This document shows positions 1 through 10,970 of a DNA stretch of 64,000 nucleotides, one piece after another. The translations under genes and the position numbers were made by a program. The notes under the pieces are model-generated. The model was given only the letters and a program-made list of their open reading frames with translations. It was not told where the DNA came from and did no database searches. Source of the DNA: Avena insularis (taxonomy: Eukaryota > Streptophyta > Magnoliopsida > Poales > Poaceae); contig CM042684.1 in the NCBI GenBank assembly GCA_023614405.1, positions 533,432,682 through 533,496,681 on the forward strand. The letters run 5' to 3'. Every line of letters starts with the position of its first letter. Position 1 is the stretch's first letter.

Positions 1-515
1 TTCCTATAGGAACCTATTTTCCCCCATAGAAATCATAGTTATTTATTCATACTATTACGCACACTTACAACATGTCAGAACAATCAACTAGCGATGCGGG
101 TTACAGACCTAAAAAAAAAGAAATTTGACCATGAAAAAGAGTGACGCCACTTGCTAATCAGCGTGATTGATAGAAGAATCTAGACAACTGTACAAGAACT
201 AAGTTGGACAATCCTAGCAAACCTTTATCATGATAATTGTTAGACTAGTTTACTGTAGATCCTCCATTGAGATATCTAAAGGCAATGGATGAAAAGACGT
301 ATAAACAGACTATGGTATGTCTAAAGTGCCACAAGTCATAGTTGTGAGAAATGAAAAAATTGTCATCTTATCTTCTTCAATTTTAAAGTGATTTAGTTCA
401 ACTAAATATTCCAAACTAAATATTGGAAAGATTGCATATATTTTGCAAAAGAACATTCGACTGTGCAAATCATGTACTTGTAGTGATGGACATGTGGATT
501 GAATAATGTTGAATT
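1..515 (+). repeat. Diverged third copy of the tail of the tandem repeat unit
   Basis: This AT-rich stretch follows the same order of short matches as 15735-16250 and 27065-27590. Shared landmarks are CTATAGG near the start, CACACTTACAA, ATCTAGACAA, ACCTTTATCA, GATAATTGTTAGACTAG, TAAACA, GTGCCACAA and GTGATGGACATGTGGAT near the end. It is clearly more diverged from the other two copies than they are from each other. The match is interrupted at about 515 where the LINE begins. AT-rich sequence after the LINE (3613 onward) may continue it but aligns only loosely. No coding function is seen. Confidence 0.7.
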
Positions 516-520
516 TTTAG

Positions 521-3519
521 TTGGGTAGGAGAGCCACTTGGAGGGCAAAGAAAAATAGAATAGCATCTCTAAAAACCAGTGATAACCAATTATTGCAAAG
601 TAAAGAGGAGATGCTCCGGTACTCGGGTGACTTCTTCTCAAATCTTTTCACCAAAGACCAGACAGTAGACCCAACCGAGCTCCTAAACATCCTTCACCCT
701 GTGGTGACCAAGGAAATGAACGATGATCTGCTAAAAGAGTTTACTGATAGGGAGATAGCTGATGCCCTATTTCAAATCGGCCCACTAAAGGTCCCAGGTC
801 CTGATGGCTTCCCTGCGCGGTTCTTTCAGAGAAATTGGGCTACTCTTACGGAAGATGTGATTGAGTCTGTCAGGTACTTCTTCAAAACAGGATCTATGAC
901 AGAGGGAGTTAATGATACAATTATTGTGCTCATCCCTAAATCAAATAATGCCTTGGAATTGAAAGACTTCAGACCCATCTCCCTATGCAACGTGGTGTAC
1001 AACATAGTGTCTAAATGTTTGGTTAACAGGTTAAGACCACACCTAAATGAATTGATATCAGACACTCAAAGTGCCTTTATCCCTGGGAGGCTCATTACAG
1101 ACAATGCTCTAGTCGCCTTTGAATGCTTCCATGCTATACAAAAAGGAAAAGGGCTGGCTAAGGATTTTTGCGCCTACAAATTAGACCTATCTAAAGCTTA
1201 TGATAGAGTGGACTGGGGGTATCTTAAAAGAGTCCTACTGAAAATGGGGTTCCATCATAAATGGGTCAAGTTAATCATGGAGTGTGTGTCTTCAGTCAGA
1301 TACTCTGTTAGACTGAATGGTGAGTTGTCTAGACAGTTTAAACCATCTAGGGGACTAAGACAGGGAGACCCCCTCTCTCCCTATCTTTTCCTCTGTGTGG
1401 CTGAAGGTATGACCAAGATTCTTGAAAGAGCTATGTATAGGGAGGAGTTGAAATCTTTAAAGATCTGTAGAACGGGCTCCAGGTATCTCTCACCTACTCT
1501 TTGCCGATGACAGTCTCTTGTTCTTCCAAGTTAACTTGCAGCAAGCAATGTCATCAAAAAAGCGCTCCGCCTATATGAGAGCTGCACGGGGCAACTATTA
1601 TGTGCTGGAAAAGGCTCCATTCTTTTCAGCAGTTGTAGCACTGAAGAAAGACAAGAAGAAATAAAAAACCTGCTTGCTGTGCAACATAGAACCTTTGAAG
1701 AAAAATACCTGGGCTTCCCTACTCCTGAAGGTCGAATGAAGGCAGACAAATTTCAACATGTCAAGGAAAAATTCTCCAAAAGACTGGGAGGATAGAACGA
1801 GAACCATATGGCCATGGGAGCAAAGGAGATTTTGATTAAATCAGTTGCCCAAGCTCTGCCGACCTTCATCATGAGCATCTTCATCCTACCCGTGGGTTTC
1901 CACGAGGACTACATGAAGATCATCCGAAAATTCTGGTGGGGTGAAGACGAGGAGCACAGGAAGGTGCATTGGACATCGTGGGACAACCTTACCTTACCTA
2001 AAACCCAGGGTGGTATGGGTTTTAGGGACACACATCTGTTCAACCAAGCTCTTCTTGCTCGACAGGCTTGGAGAATTCTGCACAACCCCAATAGTTTGTG
2101 TGCAAGGTTATTAAAAGCCAGATACTTCCCCCATGGTAGATTCTTGGACATTGTCTTCACCTCGGATGCCTCTCCCGCTTGGAGAGGGATCGAACACGGA
2201 TTAGAACTGCTAAAAAAAGGTATAATATGGAGAATTGGTGATGGGGCCACAGTGGATTTTCAAAGGTGTAATTGGATTCCCCGTAGGATGCCAATGAAAA
2301 TCACAAACACTAGACACAACACAAGAAGCAGAAAGGTCAAGGATTTGTTCCTTCCGGGTACTAGGACCTGGAATGAGGTCAAGATTAGGGAAATCTTCCT
2401 CACTCATGATGCAGATGAAATTATGCGCCTGAAAGCTATACAGCAAGGTGAAGATGTTCCAGCGTGGCATTTCGAGAAGTCAGGTTTTTTCTCAGTCAAG
2501 AGCGCTTATAGGCTTGCTTATGACATGTCGAGGAATGCACAACTGAATAGTGGAAGTAGCGAAACAGGGGATGATTCTAGAAATATATGAAACTTAATTT
2601 GGAAATGTAAGGTCCCAAATAGGATCTGTATTTTTGCTTGGAGGTGTGCTCGAGACAACCTAGCTACTAAGAAGAACAAGTGGCGCAGAACCCTGGAGGT
2701 GGATAGTACTTGCAATATTTGTGGCATTGGTGAGGAGTGCAGCTACCACGCAACTGTAGCTTGTTCAAAAGCTAAGGCTCTCAGAGAAAAAATGAGAGAA
2801 GTCTGGAATTTGCCCCAGGAAGAACGCTTCATCTTGTTAGCAAATACTCCATCTGAACAACACCCGACGATTCTACTCCTCCTGTGGCGTGCTTGGCACC
2901 TTAGAAATAACATTGTTCATGAAGATGGTACAGGTTCCATTGAAGCCTCTTCTGTTTTTCTGCAAAATTACCTGCAGATGCTGAACGGGCCTGGCCACAC
3001 TACTAACAAAGGAAAAGGGAAACGTGCTGAGCTTGTGACTACTAACCTTTGTAGCTGGCAAGACTGTCCGCCGGAAAGCTCTAAGGCTGGTTGGAACGCT
3101 CCGAAACAGGGGAAACTAAAACTGAATATCGATGCTTCTTTCCATCTAGATTCAGGTCAAGCCTCGATGGGTGGAGTCGTTAGGAACTGTGAAGGGGCAG
3201 TTATCTGGTCTATGAACGCCAGGTTACAGAACTGTTCGGATGCGGAGGAAGCTGAAGCTAATGCGTTGCTCTACGGTTACAGTTCTGTGCTGACATCAAG
3301 GTTCAACCTGATATTGTTGAAACCGACTGTGCTGCTGTGGTGAATGCTGTAGATGCGGCTCGCTAAGATTTCTCTAGACTGTGCTACATATATAGGGAGG
3401 TCGAGCGCTGGAGAAGAGAAGTTTTTAGTTTCTCTATGTCCCTAGTCAAGAGAGATTGTAATCAGGTAGCCCATGAACTGGCAAAATGTGCTAGAGTAGA
3501 GGGAGAAGTAGGTACTTAG
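521..3519 (+). pseudogene. LINE reverse transcriptase / RNase H pseudogene
   Basis: The first block (to about 1500) carries canonical LINE reverse transcriptase motifs: GPDGFPARFFQ, DFRPISLCNVVY, AFIPGRLITDNALVAFE, LDLSKAYDRVDW and GLRQGDPLSPYLF. A frameshift near 1490 moves the catalytic FADDSLLFF box (about 1500-1520) into another frame. A second block (1640-2590) is the RT C-terminus with FWWG and GGMGFRD. About 2600-2790 is a zf-RVT region with CNICG and a downstream His. About 3110-3519 is RNase H, with IDAS, EAEANAL, ETDCAAVV and VAHELAK marking the acidic and His positions. In-frame stops near 1794 and 2588 sit where Trp is expected, and another lies near 3365. The reading is inactive. 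Upstream elements needed for autonomous activity are missing. Confidence 0.88.
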
Positions 3520-3612
3520 CATCACGCTGTACCTGAACATGTTATGCCCTCTGTTCTGAACGATTGTAGCCAGTCTGATGATATATAAAAATCTCTTTGA
3601 CGTCAAAAAAAA
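521..3612 (+). mobile_element. 5'-truncated, decayed LINE (non-LTR retrotransposon)
   Basis: A plant LINE that has lost its 5' part: ORF1 and the endonuclease are not present. What remains runs in order through reverse transcriptase, a zinc-binding zf-RVT region and an RNase H domain, then stops near 3519 and ends in a short A-run at about 3606-3613. That order and the terminal A-run are the usual layout for plant LINEs. No convincing target-site duplication was found. It interrupts the repeat described at 1-515. Confidence 0.85.
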
Positions 3613-4330
3613 ATGATGATATCTATAATGCATAGTATTGTATATAATAAACAATATAATCATTCTAGTATTTATTTATAAAATCTCAATACAAATTTGT
3701 ATACAAAATCTATTTGGCATTAAATCTTTTCTGTTTTATGTGCATGATACGTATCATATCACTATCACCTCTCCCATTGTTAATTACAATGCGATATCAT
3801 CATTTTTATTACGTGGATTGCATGTTACTTGCTCACACTATTGGGTAGCCAAAGAAAAACGAATTTCGACCGAATTTCACCCATTTCGGTCGTGGTTTTC
3901 TGGGGAAATCATCTGAATTTTGGAGAATTTTTTTTGAAACTTAAAAGTTGGTCAAATTTTGCCTCGAAATTTATATTGCAGTCCATTTCCAGTCAGATTG
4001 AGGTCCAATTTTCAAATTTCTTTTATTTCTTCTCATTCGAGATTTGACCTAAAAATACCGAAATGGCCAAATTTCGCCCATTTGGCTCAGGACAGGCAAA
4101 TTCTCAAAACAGATATTCAAATGCCAGCGCAGACACGAATCTAGCGAGCCATTGACAATAAATCATGAACATGATAGCCAGTGAAAATTTAGAAGAGCAA
4201 ACCGAACGGAATCTCACTGATTTACCATGCTTACACGATATACTCACGGAGTAGTATCTATGAACCAAGAGAAAATAGATAGTACTGCTCAACCAGATGC
4301 ATCCGGCCAGCAGGAGCCGCATCCTCCTCC
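3613..4330. other. AT-rich interval without a gene
   Basis: No coding region is supported. Between about 3850 and 4090 the motif AAATTTCG or its inverse recurs every few tens of bases (CGAATTTCGACC, GAATTTCACCC, CTCGAAATTT, CAAATTTCGCCC). This suggests a decayed low-complexity repeat. The part nearest 4340 may form the 3' untranslated region of the minus-strand gene at 4342-4823; on that strand an AATAAA lies near 4024. Confidence 0.4.
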
Positions 4331-4341
4331 CATGGATGTTG

Positions 4342-4823
4342 TTACCGCCTGCGCCTGCTGGTCATCCGCGGCTGCTTGCTAGTAGTAGTATTCTCCCTGC
4401 CCCAGCCGAAATCGAACTCCCCGTCCATGATGCCAACGAATAGGAAAGTCCCGAAGGTGGCGGCGGCGGCGAAGAAACCGTCGCCCTTGTCCCCCGATCC
4501 GCCGCCGGAGTAGTCGGAGTGCATCGCGCGCTGCATATATATGCGTGAATGGTTCGTTAAAACCAGATCGAGGACGGAGTTGGATGATCAGTGGAGGTGA
4601 TTAATCAGCGAGTCCTCAGTATGCATGGACTATTTGATTAACTACTGATGTGGAAAATATACTAACGGAAAGATCAGATCGAGTCGAGGTGCTGTAGCCT
4701 GTAGATACGTACCACCCTGGTGTTGGCGTGTGTCTTCCTGCCGGCGGACGAGAGGCGAGACGACGCCGGTGCGGCGGCGCGCTGGAGAGCGAGGCCGACG
4801 GAGGACCGGAGCGCCGCCGCCAT
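4342..4823 (-). CDS. Small two-exon host-type gene, putative mitochondrial small membrane protein, function unknown
   Basis: Exon 1 runs 4823 to 4713 (37 codons from ATG) and ends at a strong donor, GTACGT. The 182-bp intron (4712-4531) ends TATATATGCAG. Exon 2 runs 4530 to 4342 in the same phase and ends TAA, giving 99 residues. A donor one codon earlier would also keep frame. Residues 1-36 (MAAALRSSVGLALQRAAAP, then Ser/Arg-rich) lack acids and look like a mitochondrial presequence. A Gly/Ser/Asp linker follows (SGGGSGDKGDG). Residues about 54-66 (FFAAAATFGTFLFVGIM) are a short hydrophobic segment that could span a membrane. The tail is polar and ends RRRR. GC-rich codon use and clean splice sites differ from the surrounding transposon debris. 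I do not recognise the family. The splice model and the location are inferences. Confidence 0.6.
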
Positions 4824-5232
4824 TGAGCAGTCGTCAACCCGACGGATCCGATCTAGGCGGAGTGCTTTGGGAGCGAAATAATGGTGGACCTCTCTCCTTT
4901 ATCGGCTTGGGCTCTTGTTCAGATACGCGTGGGTTCGGTTCGGTCTGGATTCACGCGCGGGACTTGGTCGATCTTAGCCCACGCACGTAGGTGTGGAAGC
5001 ACCTGAGTTGTACAGTAGTAATTCTTTTCTGTTGCAACAATGCTGCAATAGTGGGAGCAAATAAAGCGTGTGCCCACACAGCGAAAAAATCATGAATGTA
5101 ACCACAAAACACGCATATGCATGGACGATCAAACTAAACAGTTCTTGTTCCTCACCTTTTCTTGGACATCCTCGTCGAAACATAAACAAATATATAAATT
5201 GGCATACAAGCATTATGTATATCATCACTATC

Positions 5233-5414
5233 TAATTAGCCATCACTCTGGGTGTAGAGGCCAGCCCGCCCGAGTTCAAGTCCTAGCATTGGCAGACTTT
5301 CGAGTCACCGCTGAGGTATGAATAAATCGGATGTATCACCTACCTAACAACGTATAACCAAGGGAGGGATCATTCCCCTGTTGGCAATGTTTTGTTAATG
5401 TAATTAGCCATCAC
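5233..5414 (+). mobile_element. SINE-like retroposon with 14-bp target-site duplication
   Basis: A 154-bp insert (5247-5400) is flanked by perfect direct repeats TAATTAGCCATCAC at 5233-5246 and 5401-5414. Inside, GAGTTCAAGTCC at 5272-5283 resembles an RNA polymerase III B box (GGTTCGANTCC). The 3' end is T/G-rich (GTTTTGTTAATG) rather than poly(A), which occurs in some grass SINEs such as Au. No good A box is visible, so the 5' end may be truncated. The target duplication is seen directly; assignment to a tRNA-derived SINE is inferred. Confidence 0.7.
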
Positions 5415-5427
5415 CATTCAAATTATG

Positions 5428-5541
5428 TACTCTCTCCGTCCATAAATAAATAAGTGACTTGTATTATCTAGATTTCCATGTATTTACACAATAAAACATG
5501 AATATAGAATCCAAGTCACATATTTTCAGACGGATGGAGTA
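5428..5541. mobile_element. Stowaway-type MITE
   Basis: A 111-bp element (5430-5540) lies between TA dinucleotides. It begins CTCTCTCCGTCCATAAATAA and ends ATTTTCAGACGGATGGAG, which are imperfect inverted repeats of the Stowaway/Mariner terminus CTCCCTCCGTCC. Internal AAGTGACTTG and CAAGTCAC extend the pairing. It is non-coding. Such elements depend on a Tc1/Mariner transposase supplied elsewhere. Confidence 0.85.
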
Positions 5542-5639
5542 TCTCCTTTTTATTAAATATCCAGAGACACATTATTCATTGAACTAACCACTTCTACCGA
5601 AGAGTCGCAGGCATGGCATGCCATCCCGCTGACCGTTCC

Positions 5640-7040
5640 TTTTTTTTAAAACTGAAGGACATATGTCTAGCTTTAAATTAATAAAGCCCCGAACGGCTTG
5701 AAGGGTACAAGGGTGCTGATCAAATCAACTTACAACATGACACACAACGACCACACAAAATAAGAAAATGAAGATCCGGTCGCCTCCGACATTGAACACC
5801 ATGAAGCTTGGGGGCCAATCGTTGATGAAGACGATGCGCAAAGACCAAGAGCTTGTAGCAGGACAAGGGCCTAGGAGCAGCCACCACGGAAGAAGAGTAT
5901 GGGCCTGCACCTCCATGCCACCGTCGTAGGGAAGGGGGCCCTTCCCCGTCTTCCCAGGCTCAAGGACGTCGAACCGCCGAAGAACAATGACACATGACGG
6001 AGGCGAGCACCCCATAGGATACACACTGAACCTGCTGGACCCAAGTAACGCCACCACCTTAAGAGCTTCGGCACCAACAACCACCAAATATCCATGACCC
6101 ACCCGACCGCATCACCAGCATCCCCAAGCAGTACCCCCAAGAGGGAAAACGACACCAATGGTGCCGCCGTTGTCCAATCTAGAATTTTGGGTTTTCACCC
6201 GGGAGCTTGTAGCGGGGATGGGGGTAGGTACCTCGACGACGCCTCAAGGGAGGAGAGAGGTTCCCAAAAGGCATCACCGCCATCGTGGTCGGGCCGGCCG
6301 ACCAAGGGTTTCCCCCAGTTCCACACGAAACCCACCCACCCCAACCTTCCCAAGAGCCGGCAACCCAGCTACTGGAGCCAACAGGGAGGGCGAGACAGAG
6401 GGAGGGAGGTGGTTGACCTTCAGATCTGGAGAAGAGGGTCGATGACACTGCCCTCCCACCATGACCAAAACCCACCGGTACCCTGCCGCCCATGTGGCCA
6501 AGACCACCAACCAGCACCCACAGATGTCACCAGCCGTAGTTCGTATCTGCCTCTCCATCCAAGGTCGCCACCCCAGCTTCCCAAACCAGCACACAACCAC
6601 ACTAGGGAATACATGGGACGAGCGCTCGAGGACACTGGATGCCGACCAAGGAGCACCGGCTCGCCACCGCACCAGCATCACCATAGTCAGACGGGAGGTA
6701 GCTCCACCTCCCAGAACGAACACCCATAGCCCCCATGGCTTTCAGTGCCCTCAGATCTGGGCTGAGGTCGATGGGCTTGAAGGGGCCCGGGGCCCCAACC
6801 CCGACCCAAACTAGCCGCCCACCACCACGCTAGAGCACTCTCCGCTGGATCGGTCGGTGTCGCTCCACCTCCTGTCGAGCAATTGGACACGCATCTCCCA
6901 TGATCCCCACCAGTCGTTGTCTGCCCAAGCCTGGTCGGTGCACCCAACGGTGCCCCAAGCAGGACAAAAACACAAACTGAGATGATACCAGTTCAACGGC
7001 CTATGTCCCACACGTACCCATGGTTCATACATGCACACAA
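5640..7040 (-). mobile_element. GC-rich LINE-related non-coding element, minus orientation
   Basis: The left edge is a T-run (5640-5647), so a poly(A) tail read on the minus strand. The body is GC-rich and shares phrases with the LINE-derived insert at 18894-20801: CAGCACCCCCAAGAGGGAAA versus CAGTACCCCCAAGAGGGAAA, AGGGTTTCCCCC, and CAGATCTGGGC near the far end. Long ORFs here are compositional and show no domain. No target duplication was found, and the right edge abuts the LTR remnant at 7061. Relationship to a LINE is inferred from the better-bounded copy. Confidence 0.5.
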
Positions 7041-7060
7041 ACATAAATAAGAACGAGCAA

Positions 7061-7990
7061 CTGATACGTCATAAACGTATCTATAATTTTTGATGCTCCA
7101 TGCTTGTTTTATATCAACTTTCTTATGTTTTTTTTATACTTTGAGGCATTTATATATATTTTTTGGAACTAACCTATTGACAAGATGCCACGTTGCCAGT
7201 TGCCTGTTTTCTGCTATTTTTGGTTTCAGAAAAGCTAGTAAAGAAATATTCTCGGAATTAGACGAAACAAAAGCCAAAGTTCCTATTTCACCAGAAGACT
7301 AATGGAGCCAGAAGACGAGACAGAGAGGGGCCACGAGGGGCCCACACCACCTGGTGGCGCGGCCAGGCCAGGCCGCGCCAGGGGGTGGTGTTGCCGCCTC
7401 GGCCTCTGCCTCGACCTCTCCTTTCGCCTATATAAACCCCCTGAGACGAAAACCCTAAAGATCAGATCAGAATTCCACGAAAGTTCCGCAGCGCCGCCGC
7501 CAGTGAAGAGGATATTCGGGGGACAGAAGTCTCTGTTCCGACACCCTGTCGGGACGGGGAAGTGCCCCCGGATCCATCTCCATCGACTCCACCGCCATCT
7601 CCATCGCTATTGCTGACTCCCATGATAAGGAGGGAGTAGTTCTCTCTCGAGGCTAAGGGCTCTACCGGTAGCTACGTGTGTGAAGTTGACAGTGTGCATA
7701 CCGTGTGGCACTTTGGCTAAGATTACAGAAATACTTATCATGAGTATAATTTGAGTTGGATGTCTCTATGAGATTGTGATGTTTGTTGGAACCATCTAGT
7801 GCTTAAGGTGACAGTGAGGGGTTATCTAGATGGGGAATGCGAACTTTAATGTGTCCTGTTATAGCCCTACACCGTTCAACCGGAGAGTAGTTCAGGGTAG
7901 CATAATAAAGAGAAGATATTTCTTGAACCTCATCAGTTGTTGCTTTCATCTCTTTCCATCGAAGCAAACACGTAAACTTGAGTATTAAGA
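7061..7990 (+). repeat. LTR remnant of the TGATACGTC type
   Basis: It starts TGATACGTCATAAACGTAT followed by CTATAATTTTTGATG, which I recognise as the left end of an abundant grass LTR type. A TATA box TATATAAA is at 7429-7436 with a GC-rich stretch before it, and a transcribed leader (AAACCCTAAAGATCAGATC) follows. The region to about 7990 resembles the transcribed part of such an LTR. No matching second LTR, primer-binding site or internal coding region follows, so it is a solo or truncated LTR. The right boundary is approximate. Confidence 0.55.
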
Positions 7991-9223
7991 ATATTAATAT
8001 AAACATGAGAGCTAATCAAGTTAGGACAAGGCAAGGAACAAGACCACATGATATCCAACAAATTCAATCAGGCTCTTTAACTTTCCAGAATATATAAGTG
8101 TACACATAGTCAATTGGTTGTTTCCTCAAATCACAAACAGCCTAGTATATTGAAAAGAATAATACACACAGTATAGCAGATATAGAATTGACAGAACAAT
8201 ATAGATAAACAATTACCATATTTAGCTTGCATCGTTCATCTAATTGCAACATTGCAGTGAGGCATGCCGCGCATGCTGAAGTACATCAGAACAAAAAATA
8301 CATGTGTGCATGGATTTTTCTCATCTCCATCTTCCGACGGTGGCGGTTCGCACTCTCCAGTGATGTATCATATAAGCCACATGCGACATCATCCTTGCCA
8401 AAGTCACTGGATACCGCAAACCTGACCAACGAGGCATCTTCCAGACAGATCAAACCATATATTAATTCAAAATTAAGTGTCTTGAGGTACCAGCTAGAGT
8501 ACTTTCTCTAATTGACGGAGCATCACAAGCTAAAACTGAATTAGGATCAGACAAAGGGGCCACTAGAAAACTGTAGATTGGTTTTTGTGATCCATGTCAA
8601 AGATTGATGCTTGAAAACTATTTGCTGCTCTAGTCTTCCTAATTATAAAGGTTCAAAATTGTTAAAAGTAACACCTGGAATTCAAGCACTCAAGTTTAAA
8701 TCCCTGTTGCTTTCAGCTAGTGGTAGTTTCTTGTACTTCAAATTCTGCCTTCTATAAAGATAAGGCATGGCTTTGGCGTGCTCTGGAAAAAATATCTATT
8801 AATTTTTTTCAACGTTATTGGCCAATTATACCGTGTTCTCCAAAATGAAGGTGTGGAGTATGAATACAGAGCAGTGGAATGCAATGATCCAGGTTAGCAC
8901 TCCCAATATACTTCACAATCATTACTGCAATCTTATCCTGATATGTGATAATTTATTAGGAGTACTAGCAGATGGTCCTAAAACTCCCCTCTCTATTTTC
9001 AATTATACAAAGACCCAACTTTATAAATTTTTGACATATACAATTCGAATAATGTCATGTCTCCGAAGTAGTGTGTGCACTACACCTCATGTTGATTTCT
9101 TCCTACAGTTTTAGTATTCCCTACCAATATGAAATACAAATTATTAAGTAAATACCGGAGTTGCTTGAGAAAAAACTGCATTGCATTGCACGAATACCAA
9201 TTCGTCGTCCACATCCATAGGCA
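7991..9223. other. Interval without recognised gene
   Basis: AT-rich sequence with no ORF above background and no recognisable transposon ends. A short mixed-composition patch at 8330-8480 could be a degraded exon or gene fragment, but no splice-consistent model can be supported. Confidence 0.3.
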
Positions 9224-9586
9224 TTAGGCACTACTGTGTAGGAATGGTGACGTCAGCCTGTGTCTATGAAGAATTCCTTGGAGAAAAGTAGTGTTGAATA
9301 TCGTCCGTGTACAAATAACCAGTAGAAGCTTGATCACGTTCAGGCAGTCCGACGCAATCAGCAGGTTCCTTGCTTGCAGATCTGTAGCTAGTGTCAGAGC
9401 TTCTACACACGCCCATGCTTCCAGAACCTCAGGGTTCGTTACTCCCCTGAACACAGTTGCTGATGCACCGAGGAAAAGGACATTGCTATCACGGCATACA
9501 ACCCCAGCAGCACCACAGTTTTGAGTTTTTGCCAGCGCTGCGTCACAGTTCAGTTTAGATATCCAAAAGAAAGCGCCCATTTTCAA
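9224..9586 (-). pseudogene. LINE RNase H domain fragment
   Basis: The minus-strand frame contains an RNase H (RVT_3-type) signature: KLNCDAALAKTQNCGAAGVV with the first Asp, VLEAWACVEALTLATDLQA with the Glu helix, and LLIASDCLNVIKLL with the second Asp. The C-terminal catalytic part is missing, and no reverse transcriptase lies next to it. It is the detached 3' end of a LINE or of a LINE-derived host gene fragment. It is unrelated in sequence to the LINE at 521-3612 beyond the shared fold motifs. Confidence 0.6.
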
Positions 9587-9617
9587 AAAAAAAAAAAACA
9601 GTTCAGCTTAGATATCC
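9545..9617 (+). repeat. 20-bp direct repeats flanking a 33-bp poly(A)-ended insert
   Basis: ACAGTTCAGTTTAGATATCC (9545-9564) is repeated at 9598-9617 with one mismatch. The 33 bases between begin AAAAGAAAGCGCCCATTTTC and end in a run of A. The arrangement matches target-primed insertion of a very short 3' fragment into the RNase H sequence. The poly(A)-terminated insert is on the plus strand. Confidence 0.6.
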
Positions 9618-10337
9618 CCTCCGCCGGTGGACACCACCGGGCAGCAGGTCTCATGGATAGCCGATTGCTCGGCTGCTCCCCTTTTTCCTTCACATGAGAC
9701 AGCTCGTCCAGACCGGCCCATAGGGCGGGGCAGCGGGGCGCTCGCCCCGGCTCCGGTCCACGACTTGTCTGTGTATCCATGTTTATCTAATACTTTTGAT
9801 ATCCAACAATATAGACTAATTTTAGAAAATATAAATGGTTATAAAAAAATGTAAAATGGTTAAGCTATAGCCTATCATGACTTTACTCTTACTCCTATTT
9901 CTAAAAAAATACTCTTAACATTTTCAAATATTTTTTCTCGATGCCACGATTTTGTTGGCCTCTCCAAATATGTAGAATAACACTTATCTCATATTCCTTT
10001 ACAAGATTGTGAGTATATTGATTAGTGAAGACTAAGGACACAATCGTATAACTATATCACTCTGTAAGCAAATCTCTTCTGATTCCCAACAATTGTACTC
10101 GTCCTCATCATATATGTTTAAGACTATTCTAACCTCTTATTAATTCATTGCCCAATATGTCTACTCATGAACTCATTTTTTTCACAAGCATACGTACACA
10201 AGCAATTGATAAAAATAACTATCATGGTGTATAGTCCACTTGATCAATAGAAAATAATTGGTTTCGAATGTCTTCATCGAGATTTTAAAGATCATGAATC
10301 TATCAAATATACAGATTATTTAATTTACTATTGCATT
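9618..10337. other. Interval without recognised gene
   Basis: 9618-9780 is GC-rich with no domain. 9781-10337 is AT-rich sequence without ORFs or clear terminal repeats. It lies just outside the duplicated unit that starts at about 10338. Confidence 0.3.
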
Positions 10338-10970
10338 ACAGTAGTTTCTCTTATAAAATACTAATATTTTTAAGTCTTTTCATGTGAAGAAATGGCAGAG
10401 CTTGATAGGATTGGGACGCCCAAGAACACTAATCATGATAAACTTAAGTAATCCTTAAAAATTTAACGTAAATATTAAATATATCTCTAATTTTTTTGGA
10501 GTAGGGGGGCCAATGCCCTCCTTGACCCTAGAAATTCTCTTACATATTAAACCAGAAACATGACTCATGGTCAGTTTTATGCTCTTCTGCACGCTCCTCC
10601 TCCTCCTCGTCGGACGCCTCTTCTTGCTCTTAGATTGCACCGTCAATGTTGGACGCAGAGGCCCCTTCCGCTGTAGGTCCCGTCAACCAACAGACCATTA
10701 TTGTTTCCGCAGTCATTGGTGCGGGCGGTGTCATCAGCATCGACGGACCGATCGGCCCACTCGGCCTCATGGGGGCCCTCCAGACCCACTGGCCCTGCCG
10801 CCAAAGCCTTGATGTCGGTGGTATTCTCAGTTGTCATCGTAGGAATAGCTACCATTGGGGGCTACTAGTTGGAGTTTCAGGGATCATGGGTGTAGCAAAG
10901 AGGTGATGGAAAGTTAGATCGGTCGTAATAAGGTTGTTCAATTACGTATGGTGTGAAGCCTCTAAAAGAA

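Noticed and set aside
6094..6729. Long plus-strand frame of 211 codons
   Set aside because: GC-rich, proline-heavy, overlapped by equally long frames on the other strand and lying in a LINE-related non-coding element; no domain.
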